The notes under the pieces were generated by a model that was not told the origin of the DNA, searched no databases, and was given only the letters and a program-made list of their open reading frames with translations. Both the position numbers and the translations under genes were made by a program. From Neomoorella sulfitireducens (GTDB taxonomy: Bacteria; Bacillota; DSM-521; Neomoorellales; Neomoorellaceae): 64,000 nucleotides of DNA. Of this stretch, positions 18,602 to 27,157 are shown in pieces (positions within the stretch are counted from its first letter, which is position 1; each line of letters opens with the position of its first letter). Location: the NCBI RefSeq assembly GCF_024733845.1, contig NZ_JANRHG010000005.1, positions 62,001 through 126,000 on the forward strand, written 5' to 3'.

Positions 18602-18760
18602 CATTTGATCTGCCTCGACTATTGTTGAATAATAGACTTCTATATCGTCGTCTTCTAGTTTCTTCATTGCCCAAACTGCTGCTTTTACTCCTGCCAGTGT
18701 ATAAATAATTATGTTAGTATCGACCACATATTTATTCGGGTACGACCCCTGATCGATCAT
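18602..18760 (-). pseudogene. PIN-domain (VapC-like) toxin, N-terminal fragment fused to IS3 remnant
   Basis: From an ATG at 18760 (AGGGAGG six bases upstream) the frame encodes KYVVDTNIIIYTLAG and YYSTIVEADQM. These are the first catalytic Asp and first helix region of a PIN RNase. At residue 54 it runs straight into the IS3 integrase, so the remaining acidic catalytic residues are lost. The start overlaps the AbrB antitoxin gene by 29 bp, the usual antitoxin-toxin coupling. It is probably inactive as a nuclease. Confidence 0.8.
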
Positions 18761-19004
18761 CTTCTTCCTCCCTGATGCGTAACATCTCCTCAACCAATTC
18801 AGGATGGTCCTTTAAGATACCCGCAGCCGCCAGGACAGCACCTTTTGATTTACTACGTTTAGTCAGCTTAATGGTTATCTTGTTCGTACCCGGGATAATC
18901 TCTACCCAATCACCAGGTTTAATTTTGGCCATTTTCAATACTTCTCCAATGGTAATTTTTCCGCCTGGCTCTACTCTTCTCTTAACCTGTATCAATGCCA
19001 TCAC
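18732..19004 (-). CDS. AbrB/SpoVT-family antitoxin
   Basis: This protein of about 90 residues has the swapped-hairpin AbrB pattern (GGKITIGEVLKMAKIKPGDWVEIIPGTNKITIKL) and a charged C-terminal tail that would neutralise the partner toxin. AGGAG lies directly before GTG-ATG, so translation may really begin at the TTG eight bases after the SD sequence (LIQVKRRV). The partner PIN gene is truncated, making this an orphaned antitoxin. Confidence 0.8.
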   Translation of the reverse strand: MMALIQVKRRVEPGGKITIGEVLKMAKIKPGDWVEIIPGTNKITIKLTKRSKSKGAVLAAAGILKDHPELVEEMLRIREEEDDRSGVVPE

Positions 19005-19145
19005 TCCTAAGGCCCGAGGTTAATATCAATTATAATTCTGTAATTATACCCCAAAAACGTCTCCAACTCAATCTGGTATCTGTTTCTTCTTCTTTAGATA
19101 CCTCACCATCCTGCCGCATCTGATCCCCTATGACCCTGGTATAAC

Positions 19146-19655
19146 TCAACCTTTAAATCCCCGCGGCCTGCGGCGGTGCCACTGCCAGGCCGTAGCAATG
19201 ATGTCCTCCAGTTCTGTATATCGCGGCCGCCACCCCAGCTCTTCAATAGCTTTTTCTGCCGAGGCTACCAGCACCGCCGGGTCGCCGGGGACCGAAACGG
19301 TAAGGTACTTTCTGCCCCGTCACCTTTTCTGCCGCTTTTATTACCTCCAGGACCGAATAGCCCCGGCCGCTGCCCAGGTTATAGGCCGCCGTAGGGCTGC
19401 ACTGCTCCAGGGCCTCCAGGGCCAGCACGTGGGCTGCCGCCAGGTCCTCGACGTGGATGTAGTCGCGAATGTAGGTACCGCCTTCTTTCCCCTCGCCGTT
19501 TCTCCCGTCTCGGTCTGCTCCGGCAACATTAAAATACCGGAGGGATATATAGGTTATCCCGCCGGCGGCGCCCAGGTCCTGTAGCACCTGCTCCACTATG
19601 GCCTTGCTGTGACCGTAAGGGTTGATAGGATGCCCTGAAACCGCAACCAATGTCG
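19146..19655 (-). pseudogene. galE remnant 1 (C-terminal half, internally deleted and frameshifted)
   Basis: The strand encodes GalE fragments in order: [22 protein letters not shown] (catalytic Tyr-Lys), [15 protein letters not shown], then [19 protein letters not shown]. The 34 residues present in the intact gene between GEGKE and IRDY are missing. After VPYRFG the frame shifts, and the proper ending ([24 protein letters not shown]) continues in another frame to a stop at 19146. Bases 19414-19655 are nearly identical to 30085-30326. The part below 19414 is a divergent allele, so this copy is itself a recombinant. Confidence 0.88.
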
Positions 19656-19723
19656 TAAATAGAATAATTTTTGAATCAAGGTATGACCAAGCGCATTGAC
19701 CCGCTCCTGCCCTTTCATGACTA
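19655..19723 (-). repeat. 69-bp scrap of the YwgA-like gene
   Basis: This matches 30755-30823 with one mismatch (5' coding part of the YwgA-like gene, [19 protein letters not shown]). In the 30-kb locus it lies 429 bp from the galE remnant; here it abuts it directly. This stretch is therefore a deleted duplicate of the 30.1-30.8 kb region. Confidence 0.85.
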
Positions 19724-20010
19724 CCAGAAGTTTTTCGTAGAATAAGGTGGTCCCCTTTGTCAAGACAATATCCCTCCCCGGCACACAGCCGGAAAGGATT
19801 ATCATGCTCAGCGCCAGGTACAATATCTTCACCGGCTCGCCCATGTCGAGAACGAAAATCTCCCCGCTTTTCACTAAAGCCCCGGCCTGGATAACGAGCT
19901 GCACCGCCTCGGAGATGGTCATAAAGAAACGGGTCATCTCCTGGTGGGTTACCGTCACCGGGCCGCCGGCGGCAATCTGGCGCTGGAATAAAGGTACCAC
20001 GCTGCCCCGG
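19724..20010 (-). pseudogene. capD/wbpM remnant 1
   Basis: The strand encodes [45 protein letters not shown] and [13 protein letters not shown], corresponding to the C-terminal Rossmann region of the intact dehydratase at 33340-35208. It shows many substitutions and is joined to the YwgA scrap. It has no start or proper end. Confidence 0.87.
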
Positions 20011-20057
20011 CTGCATGTTAATAACCATGGCTCCCAGGGCCAGGACGTGGATCGCCT

Positions 20058-20942
20058 CTAATAAGGCCTATTTTCCTCCTCCATAGCTGCGAGGTATTCG
20101 CGACCCTTTTCTACATCCGGGAGAATAAACCGGCATCCCAGGGCATCCATCGGATCAAACATTAAAATGCGCCAGAATGTCTTGCGGGCGGCATCAAAAT
20201 GGCCCAGGCGCCACTGGCAGAGGCCGAGCCCGTGCAGGGCGCGCAGAAAAGGACGATTATCTATCCAGCTCCAGGGCAGCAGACCGTTAAATCCTGGCGG
20301 CAGGGCCTGCTCGCCGATGCTAACCCCTGCCAGGTAATGTTTCATCGCTTTTTCTGCCTGCCAAGTGCTGCGTCCATCTCCCAATGTATATGTGCCCAGG
20401 TGGACAAAGGCATCAATGCAGCGCAGGTCTTTGGTCAGGCACCCCTGCAAAATTTCCCACGTTTTATCAATATTGCCCTGATGAGCATATTCAACCGCCA
20501 GGGATATTGGGTCCTCCATTTCCTCAGGGTTCGCCCCTGGGATAATTTGCTCCATTTCAAATACCTCACGGGAACCTGCTTTCAGAACAGCCATTACCCA
20601 CTCAGGTAAAGACGAAGGCAACTCCCGGTCCGGATCAATTTCCCACAGCTCGGCAAAGTAATAAAAAGAATCCCAGGTGCCATGCGAGTACAGTCTCAGG
20701 GGAACAGGTGTTAATACGGAACCGTCTATGTAAGAATCGATGACTTTACCAGAAAGATAAGTATGCTTCTTGTATTCCCATTCTTTATTAGGGATGACCC
20801 TGAGGATTTCTCCCTCCGTTTCATCCCTGACGCCTCCGACCGGCCGCAAGATAATAATCTCCCGTTCCGGTAACCGGAGGCAGCGCAGATTCGTCTTTCC
20901 TGCCGCCAAAACGATTAGTTCTATTAAATCCGGCATAATCAT
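20058..20942 (-). CDS. Uncharacterised protein with TPR-like helical region
   Basis: This protein of about 294 residues has no recognised enzyme motif. The first 120 residues are mixed alpha/beta. The remainder is helical with tetratricopeptide-like spacing (ISLAVEYAHQGNIDKTWEILQGCL; AFVHLGTYTLGDG; LHGLGLCQWRLGHFDAARKTFWRILMFDPMDALG). It has no signal peptide and is cytoplasmic. ATG codons at 20942 and 20936 are both possible starts; AGGGTGGG precedes the first. It is an intact gene among remnants and could be a passenger of the rearrangements. Confidence 0.65.
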   Translation of the reverse strand: MIMPDLIELIVLAAGKTNLRCLRLPEREIIILRPVGGVRDETEGEILRVIPNKEWEYKKHTYLSGKVIDSYIDGSVLTPVPLRLYSHGTWDSFYYFAELWEIDPDRELPSSLPEWVMAVLKAGSREVFEMEQIIPGANPEEMEDPISLAVEYAHQGNIDKTWEILQGCLTKDLRCIDAFVHLGTYTLGDGRSTWQAEKAMKHYLAGVSIGEQALPPGFNGLLPWSWIDNRPFLRALHGLGLCQWRLGHFDAARKTFWRILMFDPMDALGCRFILPDVEKGREYLAAMEEENRPY

Positions 20943-20998
20943 ACCCACCCTATCCCTGCGGTTATTTTAGTTGCTTCTTTTCCTAATAGGCTATCCGG

Positions 20999-21520
20999 CT
21001 ATTTCCAGGCGCCGGCATCACGGAAAAGACTCACCGCCCACAGGAAAGCATTCTCGTAAATAATGTCCTTGTCCAGGGGTTCGAGAAGGGCTACCTGCTT
21101 TATGCGTTCATGTACCTCCTGTACGGATACCAGTTCTACCGGCATTCCCTCTTCTCTGGCTTTACTCACTGTTTCAAGCACTAATTTGTTGGGCGGCATG
21201 AAACACCAAATCTCATAGACCACCTGGTATTTCATTTCCCTTTGCGATGCCGCAAACTCTGCATAGCGCTGGAGAGCGGCAACTTTTTTCTGCACCCGGC
21301 GTACCCTTGTTTGCAGCTTCTCTTTTTCTGCAAAGTGGTATGTACTGGAAAAATCCATGCCGTAAAATTCCCCCGGTTTCTGGGCAAAGGCCACTACCGG
21401 CACAATATTTTCCCCGGGAATATCCAGGCTTACTCTACAGCCCCTCACCAGTTCATAGTAGGCCAGAATAAAGCCGCGTTCAATATCAGCCTTCAGGTAT
21501 TTAGGCAATTTGCGCGCCAT
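20999..21520 (-). CDS. Conserved-looking hypothetical protein, 173 residues
   Basis: The ATG at 21520 has GGAGG five bases upstream, and an upstream in-frame extension has no ribosome site. The protein begins MARKLPKYLKADIERGF, has a basic coiled segment (EKEKLQTRVRRVQKKVAALQRY) and no Cys clusters, signal peptide or membrane segment. I do not recognise the family. The reading frame is clean over its whole length, which is notable in this decayed region. Confidence 0.6.
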   Translation of the reverse strand: MARKLPKYLKADIERGFILAYYELVRGCRVSLDIPGENIVPVVAFAQKPGEFYGMDFSSTYHFAEKEKLQTRVRRVQKKVAALQRYAEFAASQREMKYQVVYEIWCFMPPNKLVLETVSKAREEGMPVELVSVQEVHERIKQVALLEPLDKDIIYENAFLWAVSLFRDAGAWK

Positions 21521-21600
21521 ATTGTCCTCCATGAAAAATGCTTGTGTCCGGCCGTTACGCGCCGGCATCAACCGTACTACCCTACAGGGTCCTTACCTGA

Positions 21601-21618
21601 TCCCACTGCCAGGCGGAG
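21601..21618 (-). repeat. 18-bp galE 3'-end scrap
   Basis: TCCCACTGCCAGGCGGAG also occurs at the 3' ends of the galE copies near 22.6, 27.2, 29.95 and 32.27 kb. Here nothing else of galE remains beside it. Confidence 0.6.
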
Positions 21619-21692
21619 CAGGCTATCAGTTTACGAGTATTATTGGAGAACATGCTCACCCGGATCAGTAAGGCAAAAAATATAACAAGATA

Positions 21693-22106
21693 TCAGGGCT
21701 CAATCCTCTTAATTTCCGGAAACTTATCAAAATGACGATCGTAAGAATATATCTCTATCCGGTTTCCGGCTACCATACTGGCGGCAATAAAAGCATCCGT
21801 CCAATCCACATTTTTTTCTACATACCACTCCAACGCTTTCCTAGCCACCGACTTGCTGGAAAGCCGCATACCCCGGAGAGATAATAGGGGAAGTAATAAT
21901 TCTTTTATCCTCGCTTTGGGTTGACGATAAAACTTTTCCAATGTCCATACTACGTCAGCAATGACCAGGTCGGGTAAAAATACTTGCTCTGCCCCGCTTT
22001 CAACTCTTTGTAAAAGGGCTGAACACCGCTCAGCCCTCTCTGGGTTATCATTTAAGAGAAAACGAAGTATGATGTTGGCGTCAATTGTCTTTGCCTTCCC
22101 CGGCAA
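21693..22106 (-). CDS. PIN-domain RNase toxin (VapC-like)
   Basis: This 137-residue PIN protein contains TIDANIILRFLL (first Asp), FLPDLVIADVVWTLE (Glu), DWTDAFIAAS (Asp-Asp pair) and IYSYDRHFDKF (final Asp). All acidic catalytic residues are therefore present. The best start is a TTG at 22106 with GGGGGAGGTGG nine bases upstream; no in-frame ATG or GTG has a ribosome site. It overlaps the AbrB-type antitoxin gene by 26 bp, a standard co-translated toxin-antitoxin pair. Its substrate would be RNA (tRNA or rRNA in known VapCs). Confidence 0.87.
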   Translation of the reverse strand: MPGKAKTIDANIILRFLLNDNPERAERCSALLQRVESGAEQVFLPDLVIADVVWTLEKFYRQPKARIKELLLPLLSLRGMRLSSKSVARKALEWYVEKNVDWTDAFIAASMVAGNRIEIYSYDRHFDKFPEIKRIEP

Positions 22107-22338
22107 TTTCGCTGGCCACCTCCCCCATGACGTGCTGACGTACCGCCATAAAATCTTGTTCCCCAGCAACCGGTACGCTACCCTTCAGAGCGGCTATCCC
22201 CCCACTACCTTTTTCAATCTGGACAGTATCGCCCCGGATCACAAAGCGAAGATGCGTACCCGGTGTGACACCTAAAAATTTGCGTATTTCTGCCGGGATA
22301 GTTACCTGGCCTTTAGCTGATATCTTAGCAATAGGCAC
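22081..22338 (-). CDS. AbrB-family antitoxin of the PIN toxin
   Basis: This 85-residue protein begins at a GTG (22338) with GAGGTG six bases upstream. The AbrB fold is clear (PIAKISAKGQVTIPAEIRKFLGVTPGTHLRFVIRGDTVQIEK), followed by a flexible tail that should bind the toxin. The overlap with the downstream PIN gene ties their translation together, and autoregulation is expected from the family. Confidence 0.87.
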   Translation of the reverse strand: MPIAKISAKGQVTIPAEIRKFLGVTPGTHLRFVIRGDTVQIEKGSGGIAALKGSVPVAGEQDFMAVRQHVMGEVASEIAGEGKDN

Positions 22339-22451
22339 CGTTCTCACCTCATTTTCCTTTACTTTATATTCTATTGTAAAGGAAGTGATCTTCGATGTAA
22401 AGCACCCTTTTGGGAGCGCTTTGCCGAAGGCCATACGTCTTGTTGAATATC

Positions 22452-22596
22452 AGTGGAGCAGCTAGATGACCTAGCGGAAAAGATACTGGACATCACCAGC
22501 GAGGATGAACTGTTGAAGGTTCTTGCCCTTAAACATTTGCCGGCAGTCTCAAAAGAACAGGTTGCTGAAATCCCTGTATTAAAACTCAGCGTCTAA
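22452..22596 (+). pseudogene. C-terminal scrap of an Rpn/DUF4351 gene
   Basis: It reads VEQLDDLAEKILDITSEDELLKVL, almost identical to the end of the Rpn protein at 26083-27045. It continues 21 residues further (ending EIPVLKLSV) before stopping at 22594. It therefore comes from a paralogue, not a simple copy. No start or catalytic domain is present. Confidence 0.8.
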
Positions 22597-22612
22597 CGGA
22601 ATGACCGCTCCT

Positions 22613-22782
22613 TTTTCGCTCCCACTGCCAGGCGGAGTAAATGATGCCCTCCAGGTCGTCATACAAAGGCTTCCTGCCCAAACGCCTCGTGGGTCGGAAC
22701 CTTATAACCCTTCTCCCCCAGGGCCTTCACCACGTGGCTGCCTATGTACCCCGCCCCGCCGGTTACCAGTACTTTGGTCATG
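22613..22782 (-). pseudogene. galE remnant 2 (first and last codons only)
   Basis: On the minus strand an intact ribosome site and start ([25 protein letters not shown]-like) are followed by about 30 codons. These are joined almost directly to the last 15 codons of galE. Roughly 290 codons are deleted. Confidence 0.85.
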
Positions 22783-22866
22783 ATATGTACCTCCTGTAAC
22801 CTCATCAATCCTGCAGCGACCGAACCAGTGCTGTCCGAACCGGGTAAAATGATTTCCGAACCCGTC

Positions 22867-22907
22867 TTGTTTTATCATAATAAATTTGATATGATCAGAT
22901 CAAATTT
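22867..22907 (+). promoter_or_regulatory. AbrB-type promoter with palindromic operator (copy 1)
   Basis: TTGTTT (22867-22872), a 17-base spacer and TATGAT (22890-22895) form the promoter. A perfect inverted repeat, AAATTTGAT-N8-ATCAAATTT (22882-22907), overlaps the -10 box, as expected of an autorepressed antitoxin operon. Related copies lie at 27416-27444 and near 29829. The gene it once drove is truncated. Confidence 0.75.
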
Positions 22908-22933
22908 TTTTGTTCATGAAAGAAGGGAAAACG

Positions 22934-23024
22934 TTGGACATTATAAAAACTGTTAAACTGGGCGAGATGTCAGATGGTGTTGCCTGCTGAAATAAGAAAA
23001 CAGCTGGGCCTAAAGGAAGGCAAC
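22934..23024 (+). pseudogene. abrB remnant 1 (frameshifted 5' fragment)
   Basis: It is nearly identical to the start of the AbrB gene at 27484. However, GGGCGAGATG lacks two bases present there (GGGCGCGAGATG), so the frame is lost after about 10 codons. Similarity ends abruptly at about 23022, where a DUF433 gene on the other strand begins. Confidence 0.85.
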
Positions 23025-23231
23025 TCAACGGGCTACCTCCACATTTACAGCTTCCAGGCTTTCATTGGCGACTAAAGCGCGAGCATAAGCTAAACAAGCT
23101 CTAATATCATCGGGTTCCAGATCAGGATAATCTTCCAGAATCTCCTTAATTGTTGCCCCTTGTTCGAGAAGGGCCAATATGTTTTCCACTTTAATACGCA
23201 TACCCCTAATAATTGGTTTACCACCAACAGT
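23025..23231 (-). pseudogene. DUF433 antitoxin-like protein, 5' truncated
   Basis: The frame reads TVGGKPIIRGMRIKVENIL, then TIKEILEDYPDLEPDDIRACLAYARALV, a clear DUF433 domain (VapB-like antitoxin fold, usual partner DUF5615). A stop codon lies directly before the Thr, so the conserved N-terminus and ribosome site are lost. The internal ATG of GMRIKV could only give a shortened protein. The partner toxin is absent. Confidence 0.8.
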
Positions 23232-23439
23232 CTATATTATACCCTGCGCAGATACTTAATTTCCACCCCGTAATAAATACTAATAAATAATGCGCTCATA
23301 TTAGAGTTGTTACAGCGGTATGGCTGCAGCAGGCACGGCCAGCTGCCGGTACAGTAGGACTTATCCCCTCGTTAAATTGCACTTAACTGGCCAGGGCAAA
23401 CATCACCGTACCATAGCCGTACCCACTCCGTTTAATGAA

Positions 23440-23691
23440 CGCAGAGACAATAAAGCTGTACTCCAGGTCGTCATATGCAGGCTGCCAGCCCATATGAGTG
23501 CGGATTTTGCGGGCGTCGGCCACCAGGACCGGCGAATCGCCCGGGCGCCGGCCCTCATAGCGCACCGGGAAGTCCACGCCGGTCACCTCTTTGGTCGCTG
23601 CAATCACTTCCAGGACGAAATAGCCCCGGCCGTAGCCGCAGTTGAACACATCGCTCCCACCGCCGTCCAAAAGATACTCCAGGGCCAGCAC
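23440..23691 (-). pseudogene. galE remnant 3 (C-terminal fragment)
   Basis: The strand encodes [50 protein letters not shown] and GWQPAYDDLEY, matching the last 90 codons of intact galE at about 85% identity by eye. It then diverges into unrelated sequence. Its upper edge touches the stop codon of the SWIM gene. Confidence 0.87.
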
Positions 23692-25432
23692 TACAAACCC
23701 GCCTTATTTAATTCGTCAAGCAGAGCCGGTAGATGGGCATATTCTTTTCTCAGGGCATCCAGATATTTTCCCCATTCCCCGCCCTTACCAAGGCGCTCAT
23801 AAAGACCTTTTATCCGGCGCAGAAATTCCGCTGCCTGGCGATAGTGTTTACGCTGGCGCCAGCTGATAGCCCGCAATGCCATTTCCTGATACAGCTCTAT
23901 GGCATCCAGGGGCTGTTCCGCTTCAGCCGCCCTGGCCACTTCTCCCCGATAATCACGCCAACCATAGCCATGAACGCGAGGTAAAAGCTCCAACGCCCTC
24001 CTGACGTCTCCTTCATGCAAGGCGATCTCAATAAGCTTACCGAAGTTATTTTTATCTTCCAGTTCTTTAAGTACCCTTGTGCGCACTTCTTCCCCAACGC
24101 CAAGTTTTTCGCCTGTCTCATATAAAGCTGCGTACGATTTAATTGACGGGCTTTGCTGGAAAAATGCCAGCTCCATTTTAAAGCCGCATCCAGGTTACTA
24201 TTCTTACGGTAATATTCAGCCAGCCATTCTAAATAGTCCGGATGGGAGTCTTCCGTCTTTGCGAGTTGTGTTAATAATTCAGCACCATATACCCCCTCGC
24301 CGGCATCATCCAGCACCCGGGCAAGATTCAGTATTATACCGGGCTTTTTTACGAAATGTTCTTTTGCCACGGCCACTGCCTCTCCGGCTTTTCCCTCTTG
24401 TACCAGCAGGAACATGCGTTGCTCTACCGTGCCCAGTTCGCGAATAATGCTGCGGGCTTTATCAGGCCGGCCGTATTTTTCCCGCCATGCCACCAGGACG
24501 TTTACCAGTTTCTCCCTTTCCCAGCCATCATTTTTCTCTATAAGCTCACGAACTCTTTCCTCCAGGAGCGCCCATTCTTCCTCATTAGCGTGCGAGAGAA
24601 TGACGTCAAAAGCTTCGTAAGCAAAGTCTACGCCCCCCAGCCTTATATCAACCAGTTCCGCATCCAAAAGGGTTGCCAGCCAATCCCGGCGTGTTTCATT
24701 ATCGATAATACCTTTTTCCAGGCATTCCCATAAACCTTCCACACATTCATTGGCGAAAGAAGCGATTATACCCTCATAATCGATTCCATACAGGTCATCC
24801 TCATAACTCGTTACCAGGCCGTCCAGCACTTCCCGGTAAACTATTCCTGCTCCCTTCCATTCGCCTTTCTCCGCCAGCTTGTCTATGATCTGCAAAATAT
24901 CCCGCAGTTCTATCACAATATAGTCAGGGTCATCATAGCGCAGGGCCCGCCGCACCCGGCGACGTACGGTATCAATTTCTAAAGGGCCTCCGGACGGCAT
25001 GGCAACCGCTCCTTCTACCAACCCCAGCATTGAAGGCTCCCTCTGTATCATTTTCATTATTAACGCTACAAGTACTTCTTTACTTAAAGAGGCAAGCCCG
25101 GCTTTCAAAGAATCAATATCGAGGAAGATTTCCGGTTCGTGAATATATGTAAGTAAAAGGGCTACAATGTGTTTACAGAAACCGCCCCGGGGGCAGGAGC
25201 AATAGGCCTGGGTGATGCCGCTTTCCCCCAGCACGACACCAACGCTGTAGGGTTCGTCTTGAGAACCTTCACACTTCCCCCACAGATGCGTCCCCTGCCG
25301 CATGGGCTCCCGGATGGCCCCGTTTAAATAGTAATTCATCCCGCGCTCAAAACTTTGCTCGCCTGCCAGCTGGCGGATATATACCTCCGTTAAACCGGTT
25401 ATCATATCTTTTTCGTCCATAATAAGCCTCAT
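23691..25432 (-). pseudogene. SWIM zinc-finger protein with helical repeats, one-base frameshift
   Basis: The combined product would be about 580 residues. It has an N-terminal SWIM motif (AYCSCPRGGFCKHIVALLL, C-x-C-xn-C-x-H), then long helical repeat sequence of the type found in SWIM proteins. Near 24177 an A-run has four rather than five A's. Frame 1 then continues as nonsense, while the expected continuation (MELAFFQQSPSIKSYAALYETGEKLG) lies in the next frame to a stop at 23691. Restoring one A rejoins the protein. SWIM domains bind DNA or proteins in diverse contexts. It sits 14 bp after the SEC-C gene, probably in one operon. Sequencing error is a real alternative. Confidence 0.85.
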
Positions 25433-25446
25433 CCACCCTTTTCCTC

Positions 25447-25900
25447 TTACCTGTCTCCCAGTATGTCCTTAAGAAGCTGCCGCAGTTCAACAGGTATAGT
25501 GGCAATTTTGACCCGCTTGCCTTCAAGATCCGCCTTGCCCACCATTACCAGGGCCTTTGACCACAACCGGCCCAGGGTAGAAGCGGGAGGCTCGTCCTGC
25601 CAGAAGAACCCGTCCCCCTGCATAGACCCGAAAATACGGGTAACGGCGTTCAGCCGGCTGGAGCCCCCCTTCTGCAACAGGTACCTCAGTAACTTCTGTT
25701 CGTCTTCTTCCAGCTTGCCGGCAACCCCTGCCAGGTTTTCCCGGGAGGATAGATACCCCGCCAGCTGCTTTTCCCGCTCGCGCCGCAGCCTTGCCGGTTT
25801 CAGGCTGAGCCTCTTCTACAGCCGGAAGAAAGCATTTCTTGTACTTGCGCCCGCTGCCGCAAGGACACATTTCGTTTCTTTCAACCTGATAAATATGCAT
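25447..25900 (-). pseudogene. SEC-C motif protein, frameshifted
   Basis: It starts IYQVERNEMCPCGSGRKYKKCFLP, a SEC-C zinc motif nearly the same as that of the intact gene at 28398-29756. At about codon 37 the frame is lost. The coding sense resumes in another frame (RREREKQLAGYLSSRENLAGV, EDEQKLLRYLLQKGGSSRLNA) and stops at 25447. One missing base near 25800 would explain it. SEC-C zinc fingers mediate contacts with nucleic-acid-related or SecB-type partners. Confidence 0.83.
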
Positions 25901-26082
25901 CCTGTTAACTCCTTTTCATTCCCTAATAGGCAAACTATCCGTTGTTACTTCTATAATAACATACATTCCGAGCCATTGGATTATAGTTACCAATCATTTT
26001 TTGCAGCATAAAATTAAATAACTAACCCTTGCTCAACCCAGGCCCTCTCAGGTAAAATAAAGAAAAACAGGAGCAACCGCCA

Positions 26083-27045
26083 ATGCCCGTTGATCACGAC
26101 CGCCTGTTCAAGGAACTTCTGACCACCTTTTTACGGGAGTTTATGGAGCTCTTTTTCCCTGAAGCCCATGCTTTAATCGACTATTCGGATACCAGGTTTT
26201 TAAGCCAGGAGGTCATTACCGATATTACCGCCGGCGACAAGCACTACGTGGATATCCTGGCGGAAGTAAAAGTCAAAGGCGAAGAAGGCTGCGTCCTGGT
26301 CCACATCGAGCCCCAGGCCTACCGGCAAGCCGACTTCGCCCGGCGCATGTTCATTTACTTCAGCCGGCTTTACGAAAAACACCAGAAAAGGGTGCTGCCC
26401 ATCGCCGTCTTTGCCCATGACAGCAAGTTAGAAGAAACCAACCGGCACGAAGTAGAGTTTCCTTTTCTCAAGGTCCTGCAGTTCGAGTTTTACAAAGTAC
26501 AGCTAAAAAAACTGCCCTGGCGGCAGTACCTGGGCAGCACCAACCCGGTAGCAGCGGCGTTGTTAAGCAAGATGGACTATTCGCCCCGGGAGCGGGTACA
26601 GGTAAAGATCGAGTTTTTACGCCTGTTGACACGGATGCAGTTGGACCCAGCAAGGATGGAACTGATAACCGCCTTTTTTGAAAGCTACCTGGTATTAAAC
26701 CCCGAAGAAGAAAAAACCTTGCAAGAGAAGTTGCCGGAAGAACTCCAACCCGAGGAGGTGCAAAGGGTTATGGAATTGACCACTTCCTGGCATTTAAAGG
26801 GCTGGCAGCAGGGCAGGCAGGAAGGCAGGCAGGAAGGCAGGCAGGAAGGCAGGCAGGAAGGCAGGCAGGAAGGCAGGCAGGAAATACTTTTAAGACAGCT
26901 AAGGAAACGCCTGGGTACCATTTCTTCTGAAGTGGAAGGGAAGATAAAGACTTTATCAGTAGAGCAACTGGATGACCTGGCGGAAAAAATATTGGACATC
27001 ACCAGCGAGGATGAACTGTTGAAGGTCCTTGATATTAAACATTGA
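26083..27045 (+). CDS. Rpn-family PD-(D/E)XK nuclease with DUF4351 C-terminus
   Basis: This 320-residue protein begins PVDHDRLFKELLTTFLREFMELFFP, typical of the Rpn/YhgA family. The nuclease core has YVDILAEVKVKG (Asp) and VLVHIEPQ (Glu-x-Gln). A helical region follows, then six GRQE repeats from a 12-bp DNA repeat (residues 244-267), then a DUF4351 domain to the end. E. coli Rpn proteins are DNA endonucleases linked to recA-independent recombination and phage defence. Their genes encode a small C-terminal antitoxin from an internal start, and the same layout is visible here. It is the only intact plus-strand gene between 22 and 51 kb apart from a fused AbrB gene. Confidence 0.9.
   Translation: MPVDHDRLFKELLTTFLREFMELFFPEAHALIDYSDTRFLSQEVITDITAGDKHYVDILAEVKVKGEEGCVLVHIEPQAYRQADFARRMFIYFSRLYEKHQKRVLPIAVFAHDSKLEETNRHEVEFPFLKVLQFEFYKVQLKKLPWRQYLGSTNPVAAALLSKMDYSPRERVQVKIEFLRLLTRMQLDPARMELITAFFESYLVLNPEEEKTLQEKLPEELQPEEVQRVMELTTSWHLKGWQQGRQEGRQEGRQEGRQEGRQEGRQEILLRQLRKRLGTISSEVEGKIKTLSVEQLDDLAEKILDITSEDELLKVLDIKH
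26770..27045 (+). CDS. Possible intragenic small protein (RpnS-like) within the Rpn gene
   Basis: An in-frame ATG at codon 230 is preceded by GAGGAGGTG (26752-26760) nine bases upstream, a stronger ribosome site than most genes here have. Initiation would give a 91-residue protein: MELTTSWHLKGWQQ, six GRQE repeats and the DUF4351 domain, without the nuclease. In E. coli such products dimerise with and block the full-length nuclease. What is seen: ribosome site, start and repeats. What is inferred: that it is translated and antagonistic. Confidence 0.5.
   Translation: MELTTSWHLKGWQQGRQEGRQEGRQEGRQEGRQEGRQEILLRQLRKRLGTISSEVEGKIKTLSVEQLDDLAEKILDITSEDELLKVLDIKH
26812..26883 (+). repeat. Six perfect 12-bp tandem repeats (GGCAGGCAGGAA)
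   Basis: Six identical units encode (GRQE)6 between the nuclease and the DUF4351 domain. Copy-number change would keep the frame and alter only linker length. Confidence 0.95.
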
Positions 27046-27082
27046 TGCGCCGCCCCCAGGTATAAGATCGCCTCTGACTTTT

Positions 27083-27115
27083 AAAGACCGGCTGTTTTAA
27101 ACAATGCCGGTCTTT
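27083..27115 (+). terminator. Probable terminator after the Rpn gene
   Basis: AAAGACCGGC and GCCGGTCTTT form a perfect 10-bp stem with a 13-base loop, 38 bp after the stop codon. It is followed by AAATTTG rather than a long T-run, so termination may be modest. Confidence 0.65.
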
Positions 27116-27157
27116 AAATTTGCAGCAACCAGTCAAGTCCTGCCTACCACTGAGGTT

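Noticed and set aside
19243-20028. 261-codon frame that could be called a gene
   Set aside because: It passes through out-of-frame capD, a YwgA scrap and an internally deleted galE; only the galE part is in sense.
26812-26883. Possible CRISPR-like array
   Set aside because: The 12-bp units are contiguous without spacers and encode an in-frame GRQE linker.
26685-27002. Minus-strand frame with CLPS repeats
   Set aside because: Complement of the 12-bp repeat in the Rpn gene; no start signal and no sense outside the repeat.
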